Made by a program: the position numbers and the translations under genes. Below, piece after piece: positions 25,801-37,083 of a DNA stretch of 64,000 bases (the stretch's first letter is position 1; the number at the start of each line of letters is the position of its first letter). The notes under the pieces are model-generated. The model searched no databases. It was not told the origin of the DNA and worked only from the letters and a program-made list of their open reading frames with translations. The stretch lies in the NCBI RefSeq assembly GCF_000003815.2, contig NC_049979.1:15371240-15435239 (forward strand), written 5' to 3'. Source of the stretch: Branchiostoma floridae (Eukaryota; Chordata; Leptocardii; Amphioxiformes; Branchiostomatidae).

Positions 25801-28800
25801 GTAACAGCTTCTGAACTCATGGTTTGGTGGTGACACATGTACATTACACATGCATATCTAGGTGAGAAACTGAAGCTGAAACTTATTTAAAGGCTTGGTC
25901 ATAGTAGTCATTCTCCTGTATCTCCCAACTGTTAAAATAAATGCTAGCAGTATCCTCAAATGGCTCCAACATGATTGTGATAAAACTGGATTTGATTTAT
26001 GTAGAAGCAGTGAGAAGAAAGATGAAGAGGACGGAAGTTCTGACGACTTTGAGGTTATCTCAGCAATCCACTCTGCAGACACGTTGGCCTGCTTGTCCAA
26101 GAAGACGTTGGATGCCGTGGCAACCAAGAAAGCCGCACCCGTCCCCTCCTCTGGAGACACGGCCATCCCCAGTAAAGTTCACATTCCCTGTCCACACCAT
26201 GTCACTAAGGAGGTGAGTTACCTCTCATCTTCACCTCAGACATGAAGGTTGTGTTTCTTCTAGCACATATTCTTTAGAATAGAATGCTGATGTGATGACA
26301 TACATGTAAGTAGGTTTTACTAAGATCAGGTGCCTGTCTGTGCCCACTCGGATATCCTCAGTTGTATGTCAAGAAAACTTCCCATTACTTCCCGCTGCAG
26401 GAGCTTGCTGTACTGCAGACCTGCCTACGACGCTGGAGACATGAAGTAGAAAAAGAAGTCAAAGGTGGGTGAATGATAAAAACTGTGGAACAGTTACACC
26501 TGAAGAAACCATTAGAACTACTACTTCCATTTTCCTTGGGAAAAGTTATGTTTGAAATTCTTGTTCACAATTGATCATATTTTTGTTTTCATGTGTTGTC
26601 CTTTCTCTTTCAGGATTGCAAGATAGAATTTTGTACTTACAGGCCAAGATTGAAAACTTGTATGAAGACAATTCATTAAAACAGGTATGCTTTTACTCTT
26701 GCCTAATACGTGTACCTTTGATTTAAAGGCATACGATGTCGACCATAGGTGCAACTGTTTTTATTGATAGAAAATAATGTTTTTTTACTGTGCAATTGTG
26801 CTCAACATGGAAATATGATGTACTTGAAGCAACTAACTTTTGCCATAGATGATGTTTAGCTTTGGAGAGGAGTCATTTTTTTATCTCTTAGTTGCCTTAA
26901 GTCATCTCATACAATCCATTATTTGTCACTGCACTAGTTACTGTACTTCATGATTGTTTATTATCTAATGTATCTGAGGAACCTGGTACCCTCATGAAGG
27001 CTACTGATCATGCACTTACATTTTTGTATTTACCAACAGGTGCCTTACCAGTTACATGCAGTACTAGTCCACGAGGGGCAGGCGTCCGCCGGCCACTACT
27101 GGGCTTACGTGCGCGATCACTCCCAGAATCGCTGGCTGAAGTTCAACGATGTAACAGTCACGGGAATGTCATGGGGGGAACTACTGAGGGAGTCAGAAGG
27201 AGGGTACCACCATGCCAGTGCCTACTGCCTCATGTACATAGATATCACCAGGAAGGATCTGGTGGAGGGTATGTTGTATCACTTGTGGTCTATTGTGTAC
27301 TGTTGTGTACAATTGCAAGGTGGTCTACTGGTCATATGTACTAGAAAGCAAATAAGGAAAGCAGAGATACTGTAAATGCAGAAACTTCCGTGGTGGTTTA
27401 ATGTTCTCGGTTTTTGTGGTGGCCACTTCACAGCAAACTTAAAACCACCGTGAACATTTTTCCATGGCAGTAAGAGACTACAGTGCATGGTGCTCCTGCG
27501 AACTTAAAACCACCGCTAAAAGTACTTTTTCCCGCTACTGCAAAATTAAATCCCAGCAAACTTGAATACATTTACAGTAGTAGACTTTACCCCCTTATCT
27601 ATACCTCTTTGCAACTCTTTCAGTTCCCCAGAAATTACTGATGATGTATTGCTGCATGTATTGCTGCATTGTGTATACAGTCTTGAGAACACATGCAAAC
27701 AGACAGACAAACATCTACACAAGCAAGTCAAGAATGTCATTTCCTTGGAGTAGAGAAATACACTATACATTTCCTTCATCCTTCTCAGTTAAACTGCAAT
27801 GGAGCCAGTATGATGAGCTGAAGTTGATGGTTCTTGCTGAGAATGAGAGATTCGTTGCCCAGCAGCGCGACCTTGAGACCAAACAGAGAAGAACGATGGT
27901 TGCTAGGGAAGAGGGCCCACCCGCCAACCATGGCAGGGGAGAGGACACCACTTCTGAAAGCTCTTCTGGGGAAGGTGCTGACCAACCATTACATGGTATG
28001 GGTTTACATGTGAATGACTTACTCACTCACTCACTCACTATATGGTATATCGTCTGTTGTTCCCCGCCAGGCGAGGGATAGACATGCACTGTCTTCATAC
28101 TTCTCTGTAATGGGTGCAAGTGGTTTGTTGGTCTGCAAAGCTGTGTACTTGCCCACTGTCGTCCTCTGATGATAAGGGAACAATGGCTAACAACATCCTC
28201 TCCCCAGGACAGGAGTCCCATCTAGCAGCATGTGGTATGATCTATAGTGATGGGTTGTTGTTTCCACACAGGGCAGGAGCCCCGAGGTGACATCCAGCGT
28301 AAACAGCCTCCCCAGGTCAAACCTAAACCTGTTAATATGGAGATCCAGCAGGCGGGCAGGCAGGGGAGGGCATCACAGGTAATGCTGGAGGACTGGGTTT
28401 CTCAGAAGGTTTTGTGTGTTCTAAGTTGTGATTTATTGTACAACTGTTAAAAGAAAAACGTGTCATCTAGAGATTGATAGAATCTGCTGAATTTCGTTTT
28501 CAATTTCCAATCTTGGACTTATTCTTGAATGTATTATAGAATACCTTTTGCCCTCAATTCAAATCATGCTTATATACTCTATGAATTTGTGTATTAGAAT
28601 GTGTAAAGTCTCTGTGTACTTTTCTTGTTGAGATTTGCAAAAGGTTTTGGATTTTCAAAAAAATGAAAAAGTTTGGAGTTGCTAAATAATACCGGGGTAT
28701 CTATAATTTGAATATACAGATAAGCAAAACTAATTCGACCAATGCTGGTGTCTGTTCCTTCCATATACATTGACAATCTACAACAAAAGTAACACTAGAA

Positions 28801-31800
28801 TTTGATCTGCTTCAACTGAACTCTCCTGTTGTTCCTGTGTACCCAGTCCACCCCCCTGGACCACAGTGGGCATGTCCTCAGGGCCACGATGAAGACGCTC
28901 CTGGAAGTCTCCAACATCCAGGAACAACAGGGACCTGAGAAAGCCCTGATCAAGGTCAGCATCCTGAGGCCACACCAAGTGGTTTCTTGGTTCTTGGATT
29001 GGGAGTGATAATTATGAAAAGGAGGGTGTAGATGGAAACAGAGGCTAAGGAGACAGCTGATATCAAGATAGATACATGCAACTTCAGGAGTTAGTATAGT
29101 CAGTGCTGTAATTTCTTGTCCTCTTGCTTAATTCATTTTTCTCCAAAGAGGGCATTGGGACCAAACATAGGTTTATGTTGTGCTGAATGGAAAGTTTGAA
29201 GTTTGACCTATGCTGAAGTATACCTTCTTACAATTTGCCTGTTAAATCCCCTGTCCTAATTGCTCAGGCAGTGAACATGGAGTATCACCGTCTGCGCTGC
29301 CTGGAAGAGAAAGGCATCAGCAGACAGTACGACCCCCGGCTGGAACACTGTGTGGTGTACCTCATCCATAACAAAGCTTCCAAAGTCCTCATGGAGAGGG
29401 CACTGGTGGAGCAGTTTGCAGACAGGGGACTGTCAGGGGACTCCAAGTAAGTCTTCATGTGCTGATGACATTAGAGTAGATATTACCACTCAGGTCCACA
29501 CTACATAACTTATGTCCTAGGAGTCCTTATTAACCAAGCAAGAAGTTACACTACTACTGCCTGGACTGTGAGGTAATGGCATAGCACTACATAGTGGTGG
29601 CTGACAATGCTGATATGTACATCAATGCCATTACTGGCCATGAAGAGAGTACAGCTGTAGTTGAGCTTAAGTAGTATACCATTGTTGTATACATGATGTT
29701 AACCTTTTGTGTTCTTCACAAACCATGCAATGTACAAATGGAGATTACATCAAAGGTTTGGATTAGACTTTATTTGGTCAAATCCCATGTAGATGAACAT
29801 AAATTAATCTAATGTGATAATTGTATCGCAAAGATGTAATTTCTAAAGGAGCACTGTAAAGTAGTATACATTACTAGTATTCTATTCATGTATCAAAAAG
29901 CATACAGTATTCTTTTTAACTCCCCAAGTATCCTCTAATCAAATCATGAGCTATCTCAGATTATGGCTGAATACAATGTGTCTGACAAGGCTCGATTATC
30001 TATTTTACCTCTGAACACGAAATTCGAAACTGTACAGAACCATTTGTGGTCCTTGAATGGGAAATGCTATTGGTCACCCTCATTGATCACTTACTTGTCA
30101 TTGATTGGTACATACATGTATGATACGTTCCTGTGGTAGGATAAAACAACTGTCCCACCTTTTTTTGCAGGTGTATTGAAATTATGAAGGTGGCCCAGTC
30201 CAAGCTGAAAGTCATGCAGTTAAGTGAGGAGAACCTGAAAGCTTATGAGGTAGAGGAAAGACTGTTTCATGTAGCTTGTCACAATGTCTTGTATTTTCCT
30301 GTTTGCTGTGATGTTTTAGCCTGTTTCAGTTTGTCCAGCAGTACTGTGGATTAGGCCTTTAGGAAGACCATTGAGGCCTCTGATTAGTTAAAATATGTTC
30401 CCATTCTTCATTGTTCATTCTGAAATGACTATCAGTAAATGCAAAATATGTCCATTTATGCCATTGGTGAGAAAACTAGATATATTGTTTTAAAAGATAA
30501 TGCCATTTTTGTCTTGCAGAAATGGCATGCTGACTATGGACTTTTCCAGAAAACAGTTATGTTTTTGCTGCGTGGTATAGAGTTTTTCCATCAAGAGAGG
30601 TAAGCGTAATGTCTTAACTTTTCCACAGCTTAAAGGCACTTATTTTCTGATTTTGAAATAGCCTCTCAATTTTTGGATGCCCATTATGGAAAGAGAGAGT
30701 TTAGGTCATCCTTAGGTCACATCATTCCAATTTGTTACCACTCAGATGGTAACAGTATAACAAATATAGTCAGATTCTTCTTAGCCCTTTGTTTTTTAAT
30801 TCTGTTCCCTTTCTTTACGTTGCCCGGGAACCTTAGGAAATAATTTTAGGTAGTGTAGCCTTAAAGTTAAATTTGTGTTTCATAAGTCTGTACACTAGTT
30901 CCTTACCAGCCACATCTGACAGGATGCTGTTGTTCCACCCTGCCAGGTTCCCCGAGGCCCTGACTTACCTGGTCCACGCCTGGACATACAACCGGCAGCT
31001 ACTGGGGGAGGAGGAGGATTATGCAATGGCAGCTGACTCGTCCCTCATCACTCACTACAGGACTCAGTGCCTTAAGGTACTCACTCACTCACTACAGGAC
31101 TCAGTGCCCTAATTGAGGTACTCACTCACTCACTACAGGACTCAGTGCCATAAGGTACCCCTACTTACTCACTACAGAACTCAGTGCCATAAGGTACCCC
31201 TACTTACTCACTACAGAACTCAGTGCCATAAGGTACCCCTACTTACTCACTACAGGACTCAGTGCCATAAGGTACCCCTACTTACTCACTACAGGACTCA
31301 GTACCTTAAGGTATCTATACTTACACACTACAGGACACAGTTCCAGTAGAGACGACTATAAACTCTTCTCTACTTTGCTCTTGTTATCTTCTTGAATTGA
31401 TGAACACCAAAACGTGTAAACCTCCTCGGATATTTTCTACTCAATCCAAAACTCGCTTCACTGAAATATTTTCAAGTCCGTTTTTTTCTGAGCAGTCCAA
31501 CAAGAAAAACCCTAGTGATGACACATTGTTACGTACATGTAGAGATGTTGCTTAAGTCCTTGTTTCCTGCCCCGGTCCCTTAGTGAACAGCCCTTGTGAG
31601 AGAGGAGACACAGTAGCATACTAGTAGTTATGTAGAGTTTGTGCTTGTTTCCTCCCCTAGTCCCTTAGTGAACAGGCATGTGGCCTGTTTGACAGTGGAG
31701 ACACAGTAGCATAGTTACATGTATGTAGAGTTTGTTTTCTCCTTCAGTCCATCCCTTAAGTGAACAGGCCTGTAGCCAGTTTGAGAGTGGAGACACAGTG

Positions 31801-32800
31801 ACATAGTTATGTAGAGTTTATGCTTGTTTTCTCCCCCAATCTCTAAGTGAACAGGCATATGGCCTGTTTGAGAGTGGAGACACAGTAGCATAGTTATGTA
31901 GAGTTTGTTTTCTCCTTCAGTCCCTAAGTGAACAGGCCTGTAGCCTGTTTGAGAGTGGAGACACAGTAGCATAGTTATGTAGAGTTTGTTTTCTCCTTCA
32001 GTCCCTAAGTGAACAGGCCTGTAGCCTGTTTGAGAGTGGAGACACAGTGGCATAGTTATGTAGAGTTTGTGCTTGTTTCCTCCCCCAGTCCTTAAGTGAA
32101 CAGGCATGCGGCCTGTTTGAAAGTGGAGACACAGAGAACGTGGATGAAGGGCTGCAGCTGATGGTGGAGCTGGTGGTGCCCTGCATGGCCCTGCTGCAGG
32201 AGCTGGGGGGTACCGACAGTGACCAGGCCATCGCAGAGGAGATCCGCAGTAACTGGTGTGACTACCTGGGGCAGGACCTCCCCGGTAAGTTACAGATAGC
32301 TTCTACTCCTGGATCTTAAACCAGCTTTGCTGTTTGATTAGGTAAATACAATTGACACTGAAAATAGATTTTGGCCAGTGGTCATGAGGTCCCCTCTGTA
32401 TAGTTGATTGTTAAATGTGCTGAAGGTAAGACTGTCATGCAGACATTTGATGTCTTGACAAGGATTCCAAACCCTACAGGTATCAGATCTCATATGCCAG
32501 TTGGTAGGCTAAAATTCAAACCTTAAGCCTTGTGACTGATGTAAATTGTAATTACTCCCTTATTTTCATTTTTGATATCAGTGAAACTTACAGTCATGGC
32601 CTTATTTTCTCCTGCATCATCTCTGCCCAGACTGGAGCCAGGAGAAGCTGCAGGATTTCCTGCCGCAGCTGCTGGACTGTTCCGGGGACCTGCAGCAGCT
32701 GCGGACTCCTCCTGCAGTCTGGCCATCGCAGCACCTGGCCGAGTGGTTCAGTACCGTCATGCAGGCAGTGGTGCAGGCTGAACCAGACACCGTGGACTGA
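14804..32800 (+). CDS. USP28: Ubiquitin carboxyl-terminal hydrolase of the USP25/USP28 type
   Basis: Cysteine protease that removes ubiquitin from proteins. Exons: 14804-14992, 16383-16457, 18112-18213, 19337-19406, 19689-19797, 21064-21184, 21334-21414, 21930-22073, 22227-22416, 22903-23051, 24685-24812, 25095-25190, 25459-25623, 26005-26212, 26401-26464, 26614-26684, 27040-27268, 27789-27995, 28272-28378, 28847-28954, 29268-29446, 30171-30249, 30520-30599, 30947-31076, 32089-32284, 32631-32800. All phases agree, giving 1,148 residues (human USP28 about 1,077). In order: a UBA-like helix pair ([10 protein letters not shown], ~67-118); a SUMO/ubiquitin-interacting segment (VIDLT...[13 protein letters not shown], ~148-175); the Cys box [16 protein letters not shown] with nucleophile Cys215; [13 protein letters not shown] at ~297; the vertebrate-like insertion in the catalytic domain (~440-650); the His box [13 protein letters not shown] with His673, then WLKFND; and a long helical C-terminus. 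Both catalytic boxes are intact, so it should be active. It is probably the single pre-duplication relative of USP25 and USP28, so the symbol stands for the pair. The start could instead be 14,720. Confidence 0.93.
15404..15450 (+). repeat. Tandem (GCAGGTAT)n in USP25/28 intron 1
   Basis: About six exact copies of the 8-mer GCAGGTAT. Each copy contains CAG|GTAT, a close match to the 5' splice-site consensus, so the tract is a row of potential decoy donors about 410 bases into intron 1. Confidence 0.9.
16458..16640 (+). mobile_element. Possible tRNA-derived SINE remnant in intron 2
   Basis: Directly after the exon 2 donor, GGTTCAAATCC (about 16,478-16,488) matches the RNA polymerase III B-box consensus exactly. 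A short pentamer run, (CCTTA)n, sits near 16,601-16,616 like a SINE tail. No A box is visible upstream because the exon lies there, so the head would be truncated. A related (CCTTG)n run at 34,384-34,405 may belong to the same family. Tentative. Confidence 0.3.
16849..16886. repeat. (CA)n microsatellite
   Basis: About 19 CA dinucleotides in USP25/28 intron 2, directly beside the inverted-repeat element that starts at 16,896. Confidence 0.95.
16896..17215. mobile_element. hAT-like non-autonomous element, ~320 bp
   Basis: The ends are imperfect inverted repeats: CAGGGCTCGAAATTC on the left and, reading inward from the right, CAGGGCTTAAAATAC. Both begin with CAGGG, as hAT elements commonly do. 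Inside are repeated palindromic GTGCAC motifs (GGTGCACTGGTGCACC, TTGGGTGCACC and others), which look like subterminal binding repeats. A shared flank CATAC is visible on both sides, but a clean 8-bp duplication is not, perhaps because the left flank is the unstable (CA)n tract. Confidence 0.5.
17731..17975. mobile_element. PIF/Harbinger-like MITE, ~245 bp
   Basis: In USP25/28 intron 2. The left end reads TACCCCCGTTCCACTAG and the right end, read inward, GGCCCCCTTTCCACTAG, sharing CCCCC.TTCCACTAG. TTA flanks both sides (17,728-17,730 and 17,976-17,978), the 3-bp duplication typical of PIF/Harbinger. No coding capacity. Confidence 0.5.
18441..19144. mobile_element. Tc1/mariner- or pogo-like element with TA duplication, ~704 bp
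   Basis: In USP25/28 intron 3. Termini are CAGTGGAAGC and GGCTTCCACTG, flanked by TA on both sides. Subterminal sequences such as GCAATTATCCGG and TTATCCGACGTGCAATTAACTGG form further inverted matches. The same family occurs at 55,147-55,315. Its middle is interrupted by another element (18,607-18,860), which explains its extra length. No transposase frame is visible. Confidence 0.65.
18607..18860. mobile_element. Nested inverted-repeat element with a 12-bp direct flank, ~254 bp
   Basis: Inserted inside the TA-type element. The left arm (CTGCCTAAACACCACAAACG...) and right arm (ending ...GTGGTATTTAGGCAC) are complementary over about 55 bases, built from repeated CACAAACGAC motifs. Exactly GCTGGGACAGGT occurs on both sides (18,595-18,606 and 18,861-18,872), a long target-site duplication. 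Long terminal repeats plus a long duplication suggest a Mutator-like MITE, but 12 bp is longer than the usual 8-11, so the superfamily is open. Confidence 0.65.
19830..19984 (+). repeat. Two-copy ~79-bp tandem duplication in intron 5
   Basis: AACCTTTTAT...CATACTATCATTAA occurs at 19,830-19,908 and again at 19,909-19,984, with modest divergence. It begins 33 bases after the donor of the ubiquitin-interacting exon. Confidence 0.8.
27368..27579. mobile_element. TA-flanked MITE with TACTGTAAATGCA ends (copy 1), 212 bp
   Basis: In USP25/28 intron 17. The left terminus is TACTGTAAATGCA and the right TACATTTACAGTA. Internal strings GTAAGAGACTACAGTGCATG and CCCGCTACTGCAAAATTAAA are shared with copy 2 at 44,578-44,787. 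Elements this size with TA at the ends suggest a Tc1/mariner-driven family. Non-coding. Confidence 0.8.
31077..31340 (+). repeat. Tandem copies of the exon 24 3' border
   Basis: Starting right at the exon 24 donor, a ~40-bp unit recurs about seven times. Its core is CTCACTACAG-GACTCAGTGCC-(A/T)TAAGGTAC, matching the last ~26 bases of exon 24 plus its donor. Each copy keeps an acceptor-like CACTACAG and a donor-like AAGGTAC around about 16 bases. Reading through from exon 24 stops at a TAA after 11 codons. Confidence 0.92.
31560..32088 (+). repeat. Tandem copies of the exon 25 5' border
   Basis: About six ~80-90-bp units precede exon 25. Each contains a pyrimidine tract with CAG or a close variant, then a copy of the first ~45 bases of exon 25 (TCCCTAAGTGAACAGGCCTG, then GAGTGGAGACACAG), then CATAGTTATGTAGAGTTTGT. 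The last unit leads into the true acceptor at 32,087-32,088. In the copies the exon frame meets GCATAG, an in-frame stop, so using an upstream copy as exon start would truncate the protein. Confidence 0.92.
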
Positions 32801-34930
32801 GGACGGCTTGTTTTGGCTGTGATGCTTTGTTTGCTTTGTTTGGGGATTCCCAACGTAAGAAATGAAGCAAGAGGACAACATGAAAACAAGAGGCTGGAAG
32901 GAAAACTTGAGTACTGACTCTCTTTAACTGTTTGTACCAAAGTACAGACTTTCGCCTCTGACTCAGATGTTGATTTTGAAGTTCCAGCTTTGCATCATTT
33001 TTGAAATCAAAGAGCCAACAAATTTAATTGGTAGGACCTTGATGAGATCTCTACTTATATGATGTCAGTATGGAAATTGACTATGAAGAAGAATTTTGGG
33101 GGAATTACAACCTTAAATTTTTCTTTTGAGCCAAAGACACTGTAAGTAACATTATATGTTCAAGTTGCAAACTGACATTGTATGGCAACTGTGTGTTCAA
33201 GATCTGTGTATGGAATATTCATCTATGTGTACAGCTATTGTTTGATAGTCAACGTTCCCAAATTGAATCTTGCAATGGACAGTGTTACTTACTGGTTTCC
33301 TGAGAGTTGAGTGCTGGACTCAAATTAGTGTGATAGTATAAATATCTACTGTCAGATTGTATGTAACTGACATGTATAATGAGTGTTAATGTTACATAGA
33401 TTATGACAATACAACCGAACAGGACAAGACTGCAATAGTTTGTTATTTCAAGTACACAAACAAGTGTATGTCTATGTGCAAAATGTCAAATTGTAGTTTT
33501 TATACAGAATGGAAGGTGTGTCAGAACAGAAAAGTCCACCAAAGAGATTTGTATCATGCAGGGCATTACCCCACCAATTTACTGTAAGACAGACTTGTAG
33601 TGCTAGGGAAAAACAATTGATGACCTTCATGTGCCTTGTTCCATAGATGATAAATGTTCAAGACTGCGGCTGTAAGCCAGTCACATTTGCCAGTTAAAGA
33701 TTATTGAGATATTCTTCTAAAGCAGGCTGGAAACAGACAGTTATTTTTAACCTTTATTACTTGAAGGCTTCCTCATAGCATTTCATTTGTAAACACTGGC
33801 ACGCTGCAATGTCATTCTGGTCGAAAGGGAAAGCATTGTAATATCATTTTAAGTAGCAATAATTGATGAGGTTGTGGGTCTTTTGCCTGTCTGTGTCCTG
33901 TTAAAGATTTTAACAATTTTTACTACTTTGCAAAGGCCAGTATCATTTTAGTTTGTGTACTCTCATTTTTAAAAATCAGAATATGCTTTATTTAAGATGG
34001 CAAGTCCACCAAAGATTATAACCAACAATATACATGTTACATGTATAAGAATGCATCACAATCTGCAAGAAATGCATCAGTTTACTTCACTTGCCTTCAG
34101 GAGTCACGAACATTAAATCATATGAAAATGGTAACCTTTGATACACAAAATAGCAGTAGTCTCTTTACCATGCAATCATAATCCCGATTGTACTATCCTG
34201 CATACAGCTACATATCAGGAAAGACTTTTCTCTTGCTCAAACGTCACTGATGCCTTTCCTCTTTGCTAGGTAAAAAGTCTTCCACAAGAGACGATCTGTA
34301 GTTTATAAAAGCAATCTTCATTGACACAACAAAAGTAGGACTAGTTGTTGATTTTAAATTAAAGGCTGCCTAATGTAAGTTCTTGCCTTGCCTTGCCTTG
34401 CCTTAGCCCGCGATGATGATGTAAGTTCAATATGGACTGGTGCCATCATCTGAAGAAGGGAAGTGCTTTACATAATACGTTTCTAACCAGAAGAAAGCCT
34501 GATGAGGGAAAAATCTTCAGAACACAATTTGTGTTCAAATGTTACCACAAACTTCAGTCAGATCATGCAAATCTTAATCTATTATGCTGCTTCAATGTTT
34601 GTGTGGTATTTATGAATAGTTTGTCATTCTTTTCATTTATTCCCTTGATGCAATGTTTAAGTTCCAATCTTTTAGTATCCAATTTGTTCCTTCCTCAAAT
34701 ATCCTTTGTACAATAAGAACACCCTTCATTGTCAGTTTGGCACAACTCTGTAGGAACAGTCTGTATGTAGTTATTTAGTAGCTTAAATGGATGATTGTGG
34801 TTGTATGTTTATGTTATTTATTTTGTTTTGTGTTTTATAGTCATATCTGTACAGATAACTTTACAGTACTACTGGATATTGAGGATTAAAGCAGTTGTTA
34901 CTACATCCTTGTTTCTTCATTTAAAGCATA
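32801..34930 (+). other. 3' UTR and downstream flank of USP25/28
   Basis: AT-rich, non-coding sequence following the stop codon. An ATTAAA at about 34,884 and similar strings are possible polyadenylation signals, but the end of the transcript cannot be fixed from sequence alone. The (CCTTG)n run at 34,384-34,405 is a simple repeat. Confidence 0.45.
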
Positions 34931-36156
34931 GCATGAGCTTTGGTCTAAAGCTCTTTGTTTACCTCTTGTAATGCACAATTTGGGCCAATGTTAGACGTAA
35001 AAACGATTTTGTGTTGAACTTCTAGTACATTGAGGAAGGTTAAACATCCAGATAAGTGTTGATTACGAAATTACACACAAGGCGCATGAAGCAATATGAC
35101 TAGCTTTATTTTTGTCTTACTTTGAAGCTGATGATGTTTGTGAATGATGCTATAATTATCATCTTGGAATGCTATTGGTCATATGTCAAGAGTTTGGACT
35201 TCTAACGGTCAGTGAATCGAGGAGCGGAATTATCGACTTAACAGTTATATCTTTAATGATAATTATTGACGTAATCTTAAATGATGACCTTGACCCAGGT
35301 ATTTCACATTATATACCTCAACAGTTCGGGTTGTTTGTTTTTTCAGGACCACCATACTTTCTTTATAGCTGAACCATTCAGTAGTGCCTGCACAATTAAC
35401 CCACATGTACTGCTAGTTGCCATGTATCGACCTTAGCCTCCAGTGACCTCTGATCATCAACAAGCTGCGTGCTGACCACGTGGACAGGACGAAGTTCACA
35501 AGCTAACAAATCTCACGTGGTCTTGGCGTGGTTCTCACAACTTTGAAGTTGAAAAGTAAACAGGACAAGGAACTTTAGTAATGAAAAAGTAGAAATCGTC
35601 CGAGACCTTTTAGTCTTACACATCTAGATGAGTCACGATTTGATACTGAACATTTGTCACAACTGACAAGTATAACTCAAAGGTAACACAACACACAAAG
35701 GGTAAAAAAAGTCATTTTTATCGATGGAGTTCATGCTCGGCCGCGAACTTACCCCAGATTCAAGGGGTCGACTGTACAGATGACGCAATCTTGTTTTTTG
35801 CACGGGCCGCGGCGCCCGTATTGACTTGTGGAGTTTGCGCTGACTCCAGCACTTCCACGTAGGCCAGGCAAGTTAAACATTAGCGTACTCGCGCGCTGCG
35901 ATTGCATGAACACATGTACAAGGCTATCCACAGCCTACCTAGTCACAAGTAGGCCTAGCCACATGTAGCAGCTATACATACAAGTAGATATTGCGCGGAA
36001 CGGATCGGGAGTACGAGCTTAGACACTCAGGTGTCACCGTGCGTCCTGCTACCAGAGCCAAGCATTATACTGCGTGTGTTGTTTGGGATTTCTCTCGCTC
36101 AGGACCGTTCCTCTGCCTCCGAGCACAGTGCAATCTGATTACATCAGTGTGCTGAG
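34931..36156 (+). promoter_or_regulatory. Promoter and untranslated first exon of the glycosyltransferase gene
   Basis: Sequence from about 35,450 becomes richer in CpG. It contains two CACGTG E-boxes (in ACCACGTGGAC near 35,475 and TCTCACGTGGTC near 35,511). A strong splice donor, GCTGAG|GTAAGTTG, lies at 36,156/36,157 and the matching acceptor is at 37,066-37,067, so an untranslated exon probably ends at 36,156. The transcription start is not visible; 35,990-36,060 is my best guess. Confidence 0.45.
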
Positions 36157-37083
36157 GTAAGTTGAAGCTTACAGCAGCTTGTATCGGTATCACAGTATCT
36201 TGTAGATGGTCGCACAATCCTGATGCTCAGTGGCCGCAGTTCTCGACAGGACAATGAGTCCAGAGTGCATTCTGATTTTCCCAGTGGTATGGAGGGCCTA
36301 ATTAAGGCACAGTGATGATCGTCTCAGTACGTCACTAATGCAACAGGTGGTCACTAAATACTTGTACCACTTCCAAGGTGTTTAATAAGAATGTGTTCTG
36401 TATTCCGACACCATATATATTGTTGCTGGAAATGGTGCGACACAATTAGGATTTTAGATTTGTGTGTTTTATTGTCAATTATTACTAATGAACCCGATTT
36501 ATGGGAAGACGAACTAAATGGAATCTCTCAGTTTCTAATCCAGTTGGGGCCAGCTACTGCTTCTGTCATCCTGGAGAGAACATCTACCCCGTATGGCCTT
36601 GGCATGTGCAATCAGGAACATTCAGTCCTTGACACGCACTGGGCTGAATTATTAACTATCTTCTGATCCCGAGGTCAGGAGATGTATTTGCACAGGGGCA
36701 AAACATTCAGACGGTCTCCCATTATAAACAGGCAGCCCGCTATAGTAGAGGCGTAGAAACGCGTTCAAGACGCCTGTATATGAATGAATAACAAGGCGGT
36801 GTTATCTATGATATTTTGTTGGAAAGGAAACTCTATTATGCTATCGTTTAGATTTGATGATTACTGTTTAATCTCAAAACAAATCTTGAAAAGGAAAGTC
36901 CTTTTTTTTTCATATTGCCTCAGTCAGAAAGACTGGGAACCCAGAAAAGGTCATGACTTCCCTCCCTGTGAAGATTTACTTAAGATGAATACGCTTTTGG
37001 CACCACTGAAAAAAAAACGCGTAAATGCGACAAAAATAGATAAATATATGTCTTTTCTTTCATACAGCCACCTCAGTGACATC

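Noticed and set aside
31113..31349. Plus-strand frame of repeated [13 protein letters not shown] units
   Set aside because: It is the translation of the exon 24 border repeats inside intron 24 and is separated from the exon frame by a stop.
31715..32231. Minus-strand frame of repeated [13 protein letters not shown] units
   Set aside because: It is the antisense of the tandem copies of the exon 25 border. Its repeat protein look comes only from the DNA repeat.
36784..37083. In-frame upstream extension giving a 764-residue open frame
   Set aside because: A strong acceptor at 37,066-37,067, a donor at 36,157 and a signal-anchor start at 37,084 show that the extra 100 residues are intron read-through. 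The same open frame also runs past the donor at 39,006 into intron sequence.
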